Assembly: GCF_029637605.1 (NCBI RefSeq)
Contig: NZ_CP121261.1
Coordinates: forward strand, 5,766,001-5,830,000
DNA length: 64,000 nt
Origin: Achromobacter spanius
Lineage (GTDB): Bacteria; Pseudomonadota; Gammaproteobacteria; Burkholderiales; Burkholderiaceae_B
Direction of reading: 5' to 3'
Part shown: positions 9,417 to 18,366 of the stretch, in pieces
Numbering within the stretch: position 1 is the stretch's first letter
How the letters are laid out: each line of letters starts with the position of its first letter
Position numbers and translations under genes: made by a program
Notes under the pieces: generated by a model
What the model saw: only the letters and a program-made list of their open reading frames with translations
Told to the model about the DNA's origin: nothing
Databases searched by the model: none

Positions 9417-10922
9417 ATGGAACTTCTACAAAACCTGATGCTGGGTTTCTCCGTGGCGTTCACCCCGGAAAACCTCAGCTATGCATTCCTGGGTTGCCTG
9501 CTGGGCACGCTGGTCGGCGTTTTGCCGGGGTTGGGCCCCGTTCCCACCATCGCCATGCTGCTTCCCATCACGTATGTGTTGCCGCCCACGGCCGGCCTGA
9601 TCATGCTGGCGGGCATTTACTACGGCACCCAGTACGGCGGTTCGACCACGGCCATTCTGGTGAACTTGCCCGGCGAGACGTCCGCGGTGGTGACGGTGCT
9701 GGACGGCCACCAGATGGCGCGCAATGGCAGAGCGGGCGCCGCGCTGTCCCTTGCCGCCATCGGCTCATTTTTCGCGGGTAGCGTAGCCACCGTGCTGATC
9801 GCGGCATTTGCGCCGCCCTTGGCGGAAGTGGCGTTTGCGTTCGGCCCGGCGGAGTACTTTTCGCTGATGGCGCTGGGCCTGATCGGTGCGGTCGTGCTGG
9901 CCTCGGGCTCGCTGCCCAAAGCCATCTGCATGATCTTGCTGGGCCTGCTGCTGGGCATGGTGGGTACCGACGTCAATTCCGGGGTCGCCCGCTACGACTT
10001 CAGCATTCCGGAGCTGCAGGACGGTATCGATTTCGCGATTGTGGCCATGGGTGTTTTCGGCCTGTCGGAAATCATGGCCAACCTGGAGCAGAAAGAGAAT
10101 CGCGTCGAGATCACCGACAAGGTGGGTTCGCTGTACCCCAGCCGCCAGGAATTCCGCGAAGCGGCACCCGCCATCATCCGGGGTACCGCCCTGGGTTCGG
10201 CGCTGGGTATCTTGCCCGGTGGCGGTTCGGTGTTGTCGGCGTTTGCCTCCTACACGCTTGAGAAGAAGCTGTCGAAAGAGCCCGAGCGCTTTGGCAAGGG
10301 CCATCCGGCCGGTCTGGCGGGGCCGGAGTCGGCCAACAACGCCGGCGCGCAAACCTCGTTCATTCCCTTGCTGACGCTGGGTATTCCGGGCAACGCGGTG
10401 ATGGCGTTGATGGTGGGGGCTATGACCATCCACAACATCCAGCCCGGCCCGCAAGTGATGACCAGCCACCCCGATCTGTTCTGGGGCCTGATCGCCTCGA
10501 TGTGGATCGGCAACCTGATGCTGGTGATCCTGAACCTGCCGCTGATCGGCATCTGGGTGAAATTGCTGCGCGTGCCTTACCGCATGCTGTTCCCGGCCAT
10601 TCTCGTGTTCTGCACGATCGGGGTGTACTCACTGAACTACAACGTGTTCGATATCTTCATGTTCGCCATCTTTGGCGTCATTGGGTATATCTGGAGCAAG
10701 TTGGGTTGCGAGGGCGCGCCGCTGTTGCTGGGCTTGGTGCTGGGTCCCATGATGGAAGAAAACTTCCGCCGGGCGCTGTTGCTGTCGCGAGGTGATTTCA
10801 GCACGTTCGTCACCCGCCCGCTGTCGGCGACGCTGCTGGCCATGGCCGCCATCCTGCTGGTGCTGGTGATGCTGCCGGCCCTGCGCAAGAAACGCGAGGA
10901 AACGTTCGTCGAGGTCGACTGA
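9417..10922 (+). CDS. tctA: Tripartite tricarboxylate transporter, large permease subunit (TctA family)
   Basis: 501 aa, about 12 membrane helices, the transporting subunit of the TTT system. It carries the family motif VGVLPGLGPVPTIAMLLP near residue 35 and its second copy LGILPGGGSVLSAFASY near 262, typical of the internal duplication. ATG 9417 follows AGGAGACAACA. It is co-transcribed with tctB. One of the unlinked Bug receptors could supply substrate specificity, but this is not shown. Confidence 0.95.
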   Translation: MELLQNLMLGFSVAFTPENLSYAFLGCLLGTLVGVLPGLGPVPTIAMLLPITYVLPPTAGLIMLAGIYYGTQYGGSTTAILVNLPGETSAVVTVLDGHQMARNGRAGAALSLAAIGSFFAGSVATVLIAAFAPPLAEVAFAFGPAEYFSLMALGLIGAVVLASGSLPKAICMILLGLLLGMVGTDVNSGVARYDFSIPELQDGIDFAIVAMGVFGLSEIMANLEQKENRVEITDKVGSLYPSRQEFREAAPAIIRGTALGSALGILPGGGSVLSAFASYTLEKKLSKEPERFGKGHPAGLAGPESANNAGAQTSFIPLLTLGIPGNAVMALMVGAMTIHNIQPGPQVMTSHPDLFWGLIASMWIGNLMLVILNLPLIGIWVKLLRVPYRMLFPAILVFCTIGVYSLNYNVFDIFMFAIFGVIGYIWSKLGCEGAPLLLGLVLGPMMEENFRRALLLSRGDFSTFVTRPLSATLLAMAAILLVLVMLPALRKKREETFVEVD

Positions 10923-10947
10923 CCACGGGGAACAAGATTGGCTCCGG

Positions 10948-10985
10948 GCCTGGTGCGGCGCAAGCTGCCCAGGCTCGCTTTTTTT
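10948..10985 (+). terminator. Terminator after tctA
   Basis: GCCTGG (10948-10953) pairs with CCAGGC (10969-10974) with an inner GC pairing in the loop, followed by seven T at 10979-10985. Confidence 0.75.
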
Positions 10986-11068
10986 GAGTCTGCCTTGCTG
11001 ACACGTCCCGAATTTCCTTCCAGCCAACTCGACTTTCAGGAAGCTGTCAGATTGCTTTCAGCTTTCTT

Positions 11069-11695
11069 TCAGGCTGTCTCGCGCGCCACCAGGCTCTTTA
11101 AGCCATACAAGCGTTCACGATGCAAGATGGTGGCCAACGGCAACGGCTCGCGGTCCAACGCGATGTAGTCGGCGGGAATCTGGGCCACGGCCTCGCGCAT
11201 GCGCGCCGCGTCGGCCTGCCACCATTGCACCAGCATGCGGTCCGGGTTGTAGACGTCCAGGCCCTGGCGGCGCAATTCCGAACGGTTGAAATCCTTCAGA
11301 TTCCAGGTCAGCACCTGCACCACGGGCGGCTGCTGCAAGCCACAGCGTGCTCGCCGCGCCAATCCGGCCGCAATCACATGGAAGTCCTTCGGGTCGCTGT
11401 AGCGCAGCGATGCTTCGTACACCTGCGTATCGACCTCGTTGGCCAGGGGAAAGCTGGCGTTCATCTCGGCCCAGAACTCAGCCAGCACTTCGGGCGGAAT
11501 ATCCCAGATGCGCGCCGCGTTGCGCCGCCATTCTTCACCGATGCGTTCGGTCCAGACGGGGGTGAACACGCCAGCCGCGGCCAGACGCAACAACAGCCTG
11601 CGCAGGATGCCGGACATCAGGACGCAGGCGTCCAGGACGATGAAGGGAGGGGGGGCGGAAGGAGCGGTCAAGTGTGGTCGTCCGGCCAAGCGCAA
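11069..11695 (-). CDS. PIN-domain protein (RSP_2648-like)
   Basis: About 200 aa with a PIN ribonuclease fold. Acidic residues sit where PIN domains bind metal: D in FIVLDACVLMSG, E in ERIGEEWRRN, and the D pair in YSDPKDFHVIAAGL. Such domains are often toxins of VapBC pairs, but the C-terminal ~70 aa extension and the absence of a small antitoxin gene upstream argue for an orphan or housekeeping RNase. The start is uncertain: no ATG is available, and TTG at 11695 or 11671 are the options. It lies just downstream of the intron-containing tRNA-Leu on the same strand. Confidence 0.8.
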   Translation of the reverse strand: MRLAGRPHLTAPSAPPPFIVLDACVLMSGILRRLLLRLAAAGVFTPVWTERIGEEWRRNAARIWDIPPEVLAEFWAEMNASFPLANEVDTQVYEASLRYSDPKDFHVIAAGLARRARCGLQQPPVVQVLTWNLKDFNRSELRRQGLDVYNPDRMLVQWWQADAARMREAVAQIPADYIALDREPLPLATILHRERLYGLKSLVARETA

Positions 11696-11729
11696 TGGCC
11701 TGGCCTGTGCAAGCTGCGGGCGCAGCAGG

Positions 11730-12040
11730 TGGTGCCCGAGACCGGAATCGAACCGGTACGGCCTTGCGGCCGAGGGATTTTCTTACCACTTCGGCTTTCG
11801 CCGCCAGCGCGGGTGCGCTGTTCGTGGTCTGGAGCACGCCTTCACCATAGCCTTGCGGCCGTAGGTGCCCGCCGTCTGCTCTCTACACCTTCCCCGATTT
11901 TTCAATCGGGGCTTGGCTCGGCGTTGGCTCGGAACAGGTCCAGGGCGTTCGCCGAGTTTGACGGGCTACACCTTTGGAGTTTCCCCCAAAGGGCTCAAAT
12001 TTTTTAAGTCCCTTGTGTCTACCAATTTCACCACTCGGGC
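11730..12040 (-). tRNA. tRNA-Leu(UAA), interrupted by a group I intron
   Basis: 5' exon 12040-12006 (35 nt) and 3' exon 11781-11730 (52 nt, with encoded CCA) join to an 87-nt leucine tRNA. The acceptor arms GCCCGAG and CTCGGGC pair perfectly. The D-loop GGTAGACAC, the T-loop GGTTCGATTCC and the class II variable arm are all present. Joined, the anticodon arm is AGGGA-CTTAAAA-TCCCT, giving anticodon UAA. The split falls between U34 and A35, the site used by the classic cyanobacterial and plastid tRNA-Leu intron. A plain tRNA search without intron support would miss this gene. Confidence 0.93.
11782..12005 (-). ncRNA. Group I intron in the tRNA-Leu(UAA) anticodon loop
   Basis: 224 nt with no ORF. 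The 5' exon ends in U and the intron ends in G, as group I splicing requires. An IGS-like TTTGAGCCC lies near its 5' end. Core segments resembling the tRNA-Leu introns of cyanobacteria are recognisable in order: CAAACTCGGCGAA, GAGCCAAGCC, AAGGTGTAGAGAGCAGACGG (P7-like) and a late GAAGGCGTGCTCCAGACC (S-like). This supports subgroup IC3. Self-splicing is inferred from these features, not shown. Confidence 0.88.
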
Positions 12041-12106
12041 GGTGCGCGGCCCTTTGCAAGGGTCGGCAGCGGGCGTGACTATAACATCCCGCTGCCCGCG
12101 CCCGGG

Positions 12107-13642
12107 CTACTTGCGGCCGAACAGCCGGCCAAGCAAGCCGGCGGGTTTGGAGGCGGCCGCTTCGGCTTCCAGCGCGTTCTTCATCGACAGCTCTTGAAAA
12201 TAGGGCTTGCCGTTTTGCTGGTAGGACGCGGAGGCCTGGCGATAGGCCACGGCCGATTCGGCGTGACGCTTCATCTGGCCGAAGATCCTGCCACGCGCAA
12301 ACAGCGCCCAACTGCGATAGTCGGGGTCCAGCGCAAGCAGGCGGTCGCAGGCCGCCAGCCCTTCGTCATGGCGCTTGGCGGCGATCAGCGCGTTGATGCG
12401 TTCGGCATGCAGGGGGCCGCTGTCGGACCAGCGTTCCAGGGTGGTGTCGGCGTAGGCTACGGCCTCGTCGGCGCGGTCCAGGTGGGTCAGCGCTTCGATG
12501 CGCGCGCGGCGCCATTTCAGCCAGTCCGGGTCCAGCGAAATGGCCACTTCCGCCAGCGGCAGCGCTTCGTCGTGGCGTTCCAGGTAGTTCAGCATGTCGG
12601 CGGCGTTGCCGGGCAGGAAATCGTCGCCGGGCGCAAGCTCGTAGCCTTTCAGGTAATACGCCAGCGCGGCTTCCCAGTTGCGCTGGTCGCGCTGGGCGTT
12701 ACCCGCCACGAACAGCAACTGGGCGTCGCCGCTATCAAGCGGATCCAGGCCTAGCAGCGCCTGTTCGGCCAGTTCGGGTTTGCCGGCGCGCACGTATTCG
12801 CGGGCTTGTTCCTTGCGGCCTTCCCAGCCCGTGTCGGACAGCGCATCCAGATGGCGCCACAGGGGCACGGCTTCGTCCGCGCGACCCAGCCGGTGTAGCG
12901 AGCGTGCCTTGCCTTCCAGCGGCCAGTCCCAGTCGGGTTCGCGCCGCAGCAGGCTGGTCCATTCTTCCACCGCGTCGGCGTCGCGGCCCATGGCTTGCAG
13001 GCAGGACGCGCGGTTGTGCTGAATGGCGTTCTCTTCGCCCAGGATGGCGCGGGCGCGGTCGAACATGGCGATGGCGTTGTTCAAATCGCCCAGGCGGCGG
13101 TAGTTGTTGCCGGCGTCGTACAGAAAGCCACCATTGTTAGGCGCCAGGGCGACGGCGCGCTGATGGTAGGGCAGGGCATCCGCGTAGCGGCCGGCGTTGT
13201 GCAGGTTTGAGCCGATATAGCAATGGGGTGCGGCGGCGGCCGATCGGATCTGAGAGGCTCGCGTCCAACTGGCGATGGCGTCGTCCAGGCGGCGATCGTT
13301 GATCAGCAGATAGGCTTCGGCCATCAGCAAGCCGTAGTGGGAGGGGGCGCGTTGCCGAGCGTCGCGCACGGCGCGCCAGGCTTCCTGTTCGTCGCCTTCG
13401 TCGTAGCGCACCACGGCCTGCACGGCGATGGCGTCGCTGCATTGCGGGTCCAGCGCCAGGGCGCGGGCCACGTCGGCGTCACGCTGGGCGTAGGCCTTGC
13501 GCTGGGCGTGGCAGCGGGCGCGCAAGCCCCAGACGGTGGCTGAACCGGGCTGTTCGCGCACGGCCTGTTCGCACAGCGAGAGCATTTTGGGCAGGTCGCT
13601 GCCGTCTTCGGCGCGTTGGATGGCTTCGATCAAGGCGGACAT
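12107..13642 (-). CDS. Tetratricopeptide-repeat protein, 511 aa
   Basis: Built almost wholly of TPR-like helical pairs, for example CHAQRKAYAQRDADVARALA, YADALPYHQRAVALAPNN, GDLNNAIAMFDRARAILG and WEAALAYYLKGYELAPGDD. It has no signal peptide and no catalytic domain, so it is a likely cytoplasmic scaffold or protein-interaction module. The frame stays open upstream, but ATG 13642 begins the conserved-looking protein and is preceded by GGAACCCCACAC. It lies downstream of the RDD gene on the same strand; no specific partner can be named. Confidence 0.85.
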   Translation of the reverse strand: MSALIEAIQRAEDGSDLPKMLSLCEQAVREQPGSATVWGLRARCHAQRKAYAQRDADVARALALDPQCSDAIAVQAVVRYDEGDEQEAWRAVRDARQRAPSHYGLLMAEAYLLINDRRLDDAIASWTRASQIRSAAAAPHCYIGSNLHNAGRYADALPYHQRAVALAPNNGGFLYDAGNNYRRLGDLNNAIAMFDRARAILGEENAIQHNRASCLQAMGRDADAVEEWTSLLRREPDWDWPLEGKARSLHRLGRADEAVPLWRHLDALSDTGWEGRKEQAREYVRAGKPELAEQALLGLDPLDSGDAQLLFVAGNAQRDQRNWEAALAYYLKGYELAPGDDFLPGNAADMLNYLERHDEALPLAEVAISLDPDWLKWRRARIEALTHLDRADEAVAYADTTLERWSDSGPLHAERINALIAAKRHDEGLAACDRLLALDPDYRSWALFARGRIFGQMKRHAESAVAYRQASASYQQNGKPYFQELSMKNALEAEAAASKPAGLLGRLFGRK

Positions 13643-13745
13643 GTGTGGGGTTCCGTCGTGGGGGGCTGTCGTGGGGTTCTGCCGCGGGGTTCTGCCGCGG
13701 GTTTCTGTCGTTTTACAAGGCAGCTTGTGACCAAGGCCGGGCGGC

Positions 13746-14852
13746 TTATCGCGCGAAGGCGCTGGCGTCGTGGCGGCAAGAGTAGGTGCGGTCGCTGGCG
13801 GGGATGTCGTCGCTGCCGCATTCCCACCGCCGCACGCCGCCGCCCTTGCGTTCGGCGCGCAGTTCCGGCACGTAGACCAGATGCTTGCCCGCCAGGCTGG
13901 GGGTGCCGTCGGTACTGGGCATGCCGGCAATCGTGAAGCGCAAGACGCCGTTGACCGGATTCATCTCCACCTTGGAAAACCCGCTGTCCTGCATCGACTT
14001 CGCGCTGATGCCCAGGTCGTCCAGGCTGGCCGGAAATTTCTGGGTGCGCCGATAGTGATTTTCCGCCAGCCGTCGCACGGGGTCGGAGACCAGGTCCAGG
14101 CGGTTGATGTCCGCGTGCAGCGGGTTGTCGCTGTTGCTATCGCCGGTGGCATTGATGCCAATGACGATGCCCACCACGACCAGCGCCAGGATGCCGAAAA
14201 CGGTGAACAGAAACTTGCCCGCGCCGGTGACTGAGGGGGCTCGGGCGACGGCGGCATGCATCGCGCGCGGGTTCGCATCGCGCGTGACCACGTGCGTGCC
14301 CGCCAAGGCGTTGTGCATGGCGCGTTCGCCAAAGATCATCTGCTGCAAATGGTGGAACAGGCCGGGCAGCAGCAGGTTCACCGTGTACTTCAGGCTATGG
14401 CGCCATAGCGAGCGCAGCAGGCCCGGGGCCTGGCCCTTGCGATTGACCACCCGCTGCTTCAAGACACGCTTGCCCGGCGAACCGTTACCCCAAGCGTCCA
14501 TGAAAGCGGGCAGGAACCAGCCGATCAAGCCGGCGGCAAAGGCAATCAAAAAGGGCGGTTGGTTGCCGGTCAGGCCTTCGTAGGTCAGTTGGGCGGCCAT
14601 GATCAAGACGATCATCCCGACCGCCATGACGATGGCGTCGATGGCGCTCGCGCCCAGCCGGGTCCAGATGTTGGGAAACACTTGCGCAGTGTGTTGCGCG
14701 GACTGGGCAGGCGCTTTGGACGCGGGGACTTTTGATGGTTTGGTTTTTTGTTTACCGGGAGCAGGCGCGGCGGGGACGGGCAAGGGCGCCTGGCAACTGA
14801 AGCATTGCGTATTGGAGGCGGGGTTTTGCCAATTGCAGCGGGGGCATTGCAT
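13746..14852 (-). CDS. Zinc-ribbon plus RDD-family membrane protein
   Basis: 368 aa. The N-terminus is a zinc ribbon (MQCPRCNWQNP, then TQCFSCQ). A Lys/Pro/Ala linker leads to an RDD domain (about 70-200: RLGASAIDAIVMAVG, AWGNGSPGKRVLKQRVV). A further membrane helix (FLFTVFGILALVVVGIVIG) and a C-terminal soluble domain follow, ending in a Cys-containing tail (WECGSDD...YSC). RDD proteins are small membrane proteins, some linked to ion transport. ATG 14852 is preferred to 14888 because it begins the zinc ribbon directly. Confidence 0.85.
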   Translation of the reverse strand: MQCPRCNWQNPASNTQCFSCQAPLPVPAAPAPGKQKTKPSKVPASKAPAQSAQHTAQVFPNIWTRLGASAIDAIVMAVGMIVLIMAAQLTYEGLTGNQPPFLIAFAAGLIGWFLPAFMDAWGNGSPGKRVLKQRVVNRKGQAPGLLRSLWRHSLKYTVNLLLPGLFHHLQQMIFGERAMHNALAGTHVVTRDANPRAMHAAVARAPSVTGAGKFLFTVFGILALVVVGIVIGINATGDSNSDNPLHADINRLDLVSDPVRRLAENHYRRTQKFPASLDDLGISAKSMQDSGFSKVEMNPVNGVLRFTIAGMPSTDGTPSLAGKHLVYVPELRAERKGGGVRRWECGSDDIPASDRTYSCRHDASAFAR

Positions 14853-14977
14853 GGAAGCGGGAATCCTGGTGATGCCGGGGCCGTACAACCACGACCGGAG
14901 CGCGGATGATACTCAAGTCTTGCGCTAGGGAAAACCCGAATCACCGCGCCCACGAACAACGCGGGACACTCTCGGCC

Positions 14978-15943
14978 ATGAAGCCCGCCCAAGCCCCATC
15001 AAGCGCACCAAGTCCATTGAGCGCCTCCAGCCCCTCAAGCGCCTCCAGCCCCGTCCGCGATATCGATCCCTTGTCGCTGCGCCTGTTCTTATCCGCCTTG
15101 GAAGAAGGCAGCCTGGCACGGGCCGCCGCGCGCGAGAACATCGTGCCGTCGGCGGTCAGCAAGCGCATGTCGGAAATGGAGGAAGCGTTTGGCGTGCCGT
15201 TGCTTGAGCGCGGCGTCAAGGGCGTGCAGGCCACGCCGGCCGGCAACGCGCTGGCCACGCATGTGCGCCGGCTGTTGCAGGACCTGGAACACATGCACCG
15301 CGAGATGGCGGGCTTTGCGACGGGCGTGCGCGGGCGCGTGCGCCTGGCGGTCAGCGTGGCGGCCTTGTCGGGCGACTTGCCCGCGCAGATCCAATCGTTT
15401 CGCCGGGCGCACCCCGAGATCGACATCCTGCTGCAGGAAGACACGACGCAAGCCGCTTTTCGCGCCGTGCTGGAAGGGCAGGCGGACGTGGCGGCGGGGT
15501 CGGACTTCGGGCATGACGGCTTGCAGGTGTTCCCGTACGGGCATTGCGAGCTGGCCGCCGTGGTGCCAGGCCAGCATGTGCTGGCCCAGCGCGAAACGCT
15601 GGACTATGCGCAACTGCTGCCTTTCGAGCAGATCGAACTGAACCGTGACAACGGTATCAGCAGCGTGTTCGAGCAGACTGCGCAGGCGATGGGCGTGACG
15701 CGGCGCATCAGCGCCCGTGTCAGCGGGCACGAGACGATCTGCACGTTGGTTGCGCGCGGCATGGGCGTGGCGGTGGTGCCGCTATATCTGAAGGCACGCC
15801 AGGCCCATCTGGATATCCGCTTCATCCCGCTGACGGGGCCGTGGTCCAGCACGCCCTTGTGCATCGCCGTTCGGGACCCGGATGCACTGGCGCCCGCCGC
15901 GCGAACCTTGCTGGCGCATCTGGGGGTGCTGCCGTCGGCGTGA
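14978..15943 (+). CDS. LysR-family transcriptional regulator
   Basis: The winged helix-turn-helix is at about 28-88 (LRLFLSALEEGSLARAARENI style; SAVSKRMSEMEEAFGVPLLER) and a LysR substrate-binding domain follows. Before the HTH is an unusual Ser/Pro/Ala-rich leader of about 25 residues, encoded by a short tandem DNA repeat near 15000-15050. It lies upstream of, and on the same strand as, the CoA-transferase/Bug/lyase cluster, which it probably controls in response to a substrate or intermediate. Confidence 0.9.
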   Translation: MKPAQAPSSAPSPLSASSPSSASSPVRDIDPLSLRLFLSALEEGSLARAAARENIVPSAVSKRMSEMEEAFGVPLLERGVKGVQATPAGNALATHVRRLLQDLEHMHREMAGFATGVRGRVRLAVSVAALSGDLPAQIQSFRRAHPEIDILLQEDTTQAAFRAVLEGQADVAAGSDFGHDGLQVFPYGHCELAAVVPGQHVLAQRETLDYAQLLPFEQIELNRDNGISSVFEQTAQAMGVTRRISARVSGHETICTLVARGMGVAVVPLYLKARQAHLDIRFIPLTGPWSSTPLCIAVRDPDALAPAARTLLAHLGVLPSA

Positions 15944-16088
15944 AGGCGAGCAGGCTCGGGCCTACCTACTTAGGGGCTTACCCGGACGTTCCCAAACGAG
16001 AATGCCCCGGTGATGAAAGACCGCTACCCGCGATGCGCCGACGCCCGCGATCATGCTTGCATCTTCACCGGCCAACAAGGACATTCCG

Positions 16089-17297
16089 ATGAGCGCAGCA
16101 CCGCCTTCACCCTTCATGGACAGCGCTGAATTGCCGTTGCGCGGCATCAAGGTGCTGGAACTGTCACACATGATCATGGGGCCGGCGGCGGGCCTGTCGC
16201 TGGCTGATCTGGGCGCCGACGTCATCAAGGTGGAACCGATAGACGGTGACCGTACTCGCCGGCTGAAGGGTTCGGGCAGCGGCTACTTTCCGGTGTTCAA
16301 CCGCAATAAACAAAGCCTGGCCATCGACCTGAGATCGGCCCAGGGCCAGGAGCTGGTGCGCCAGTTGGCGCTGCAAACCGACATGGTGGTGGAGAACTTC
16401 CGCGACGGCAGCCTGGCGCAGTATGGGCTGGACTATGAATCGCTGTCGGCCGAAAACCCCAGGCTGATCTACGTGTCGCTCAAGGGTTTCTTGTCGGGCC
16501 CTTACAAGCACAGGACGGCGCTGGATGAAGTGGTGCAGATGATGGGCGGCCTGGCCTATATCAACGGCGGCGCCGACACGCCCCAGCGCGTGGCCGCGTC
16601 GGTCAACGACATCCTGGGCGGCACGTTTGGCGTGGTGGGCGCCTTGGCCGCACTGCACGATCGCCACGCCACGGGGCGCGGCCGCCACGTGCGGTCCGGC
16701 CTGTTCGAAAACAACCTTCTGCTGGTCGCGCAGTTCATCGCGCAATTCCAGTTGACCGGCACCGCGCCCAAACCCATGGGCGCCGAGCGCAAGCCGCCAT
16801 GGGGCGTGTACGACGTGTTCGAAACCGCTGATGGCCGCGTGTTTGTGGCGGTGGTGGGCGACGCGCAATGGCGCAACTTCGCGCAAAAATTCCTGCCGCC
16901 CGAATGGGCCGCCGACCCGCGCCTGGCCACGGCGGTCGACCGCGAAGCCGCGCGCTCCTGGCTGGTGCCGGGCGTGGCCGAGATCCTGAAATCCTGGAAC
17001 ACCGCCGACCTGTGCGCCGCGCTGGAAGCGGCCAACCTGTCTTACGGCCCGATCCGCCAGCCCCACGACTTGCTGGATGATGCCCATTTGACCGCCGGCG
17101 GCGCGTTGCTGAAGACGCGGCTGCCCGACGGCGGCGAGATATCGGCGGCGGCGCTGCCGCTTGAATTCGACGGCCGCAAGGCCGGCAAGCGCATGGATCC
17201 GCCCGACCAAGGCGCCCACACCCACGCCATCTTGCAGGGGCTGGGGCTGGATGCCGCGCGCATCGACGCCCTGCGCGCCGCGGGAGTGATTGCATGA
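16089..17297 (+). CDS. CaiB/BaiF-type (family III) CoA-transferase
   Basis: 402 aa, typical of formyl-CoA-transferase relatives that move CoA between organic acids. Family segments: LPLRGIKVLELSHMIMGPAAG, LADLGADVIKVEPIDGD, RNKQSLAIDLRSAQGQ, VVENFRDGSLAQYGLDY. Where the catalytic Asp is usually found (after the GRHV segment), the sequence reads SGLFENNLL, so the position seems to be Glu; this deserves a structural alignment. ATG 16089 follows AAGGACATTCCG. It is the first enzyme of a cluster with a Bug receptor and an HMG-CoA-lyase-like protein, suggesting uptake and CoA-dependent breakdown of an organic acid. Confidence 0.9.
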   Translation: MSAAPPSPFMDSAELPLRGIKVLELSHMIMGPAAGLSLADLGADVIKVEPIDGDRTRRLKGSGSGYFPVFNRNKQSLAIDLRSAQGQELVRQLALQTDMVVENFRDGSLAQYGLDYESLSAENPRLIYVSLKGFLSGPYKHRTALDEVVQMMGGLAYINGGADTPQRVAASVNDILGGTFGVVGALAALHDRHATGRGRHVRSGLFENNLLLVAQFIAQFQLTGTAPKPMGAERKPPWGVYDVFETADGRVFVAVVGDAQWRNFAQKFLPPEWAADPRLATAVDREAARSWLVPGVAEILKSWNTADLCAALEAANLSYGPIRQPHDLLDDAHLTAGGALLKTRLPDGGEISAAALPLEFDGRKAGKRMDPPDQGAHTHAILQGLGLDAARIDALRAAGVIA

Positions 17298-17369
17298 CCG
17301 GGCCTTAGCGCCCGGAACCCTGTCGAGGCGGCGTCAGACCGCCAAGACATCCATCAAAGAGGAGACAAC

Positions 17370-18329
17370 ATGATCCGTAAACTCGCCGCGCTGGCTGTAC
17401 TGGCCGTCGCCTGCACCGCTCAGGCCCAGGACTATCCCAGCAAGCCGATCCGCATCATCATCCCGTCCACGCCGGGCGGCGGCACCGATTACATCGGCCG
17501 CCTGATGAGCACCAAGCTGCATGAACTGAACGGCTGGACGGTCGTGCCCGAAAACAAGCCCGGCGCGGGCACGGCACTAGGCCTGGCCGAGGCGGCGCGC
17601 GCGCCCGCACAGGGCTATGACCTGGTGATCGGCCAATCGGACAAAGTCACGCTGATTCCGCTACTGATGAAAGTGGCTTATGACCCTGTCCAGGACCTGA
17701 CGCCGGTCGCGCTGGTGGCCACCACCCCGATGGTGCTGCTGGTGTCTGACGCGTCGCCCTACAAGACGCTGCCCGACGTGATCGAGGCGGCCAAGAAAGC
17801 GCCCAACCAGATTTCATACGGCACCTCGGGAACCGGGGGCGGCGTGCATATCGCCATGGAAATGCTGCAGCACGAAGCCGGCTTCAAGATGCAGCACGTG
17901 CCTTACAAGGGCTCGGCGCCGGCGCTGGCGGACCTGATGGGCGGGCATTTGCAGTTTGCGGGATCGTCGATTTCGTCGGCGGCTTCGTTGATCAAATCGG
18001 GCAAGGTCCGCGCGCTGGCGGTGACCTCGCCCAAGCGCAACGCCGCGCTGCCCGACGTGCCCACGGTGGCCGAGCTGGGCTACAAGGATTTCAGCGTGGT
18101 GACCTACTACGGTGTGCTGGCGCCCTCCAAGACACCCAAGAACATCGTCCAGCGGCTGAACGCCGACTTCAACAAACTGCTGTCTAAGAAAGACGTGCGT
18201 GACGCGCTGGCCGCGCAGGGCCTGGAAGCCGATCCCGTTTCCAGTGCGCAGTTCGCCTCGCTGATCCAGGCGGATATTGGCAAGGCCAAGCAGACGATCA
18301 AGAGCGCGGGCATTGTGGTCCAGCAATGA
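17370..18329 (+). CDS. Tripartite tricarboxylate receptor (Bug/TctC family)
   Basis: 319 aa periplasmic binding protein. The signal peptide ends at AQAQDYPSKPIRIII. Family motifs: STPGGGTDYIGRL, VPENKPGAGTALGLAEA, YGTSGTGGGVHIAMEM, HVPYKGSAPALADLMGG. It delivers carboxylates to TctA/TctB-type permeases; as is common in this family, no permease gene is beside it. RBS GAGGAGACAAC precedes the ATG. The ligand is probably the acid handled by the flanking CoA-transferase and lyase, which is inference from clustering. Confidence 0.93.
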   Translation: MIRKLAALAVLAVACTAQAQDYPSKPIRIIIPSTPGGGTDYIGRLMSTKLHELNGWTVVPENKPGAGTALGLAEAARAPAQGYDLVIGQSDKVTLIPLLMKVAYDPVQDLTPVALVATTPMVLLVSDASPYKTLPDVIEAAKKAPNQISYGTSGTGGGVHIAMEMLQHEAGFKMQHVPYKGSAPALADLMGGHLQFAGSSISSAASLIKSGKVRALAVTSPKRNAALPDVPTVAELGYKDFSVVTYYGVLAPSKTPKNIVQRLNADFNKLLSKKDVRDALAAQGLEADPVSSAQFASLIQADIGKAKQTIKSAGIVVQQ

Positions 18330-18366
18330 TCTTGCAGCGGTATCGGCAGCGACAACGGAGCACCAT

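Noticed and set aside
12107..13930. Longer TPR protein beginning upstream of 13642
   Set aside because: The added N-terminus is low-complexity translation of a GC-rich intergenic repeat, and MSALIEAIQRAEDG is a natural start.
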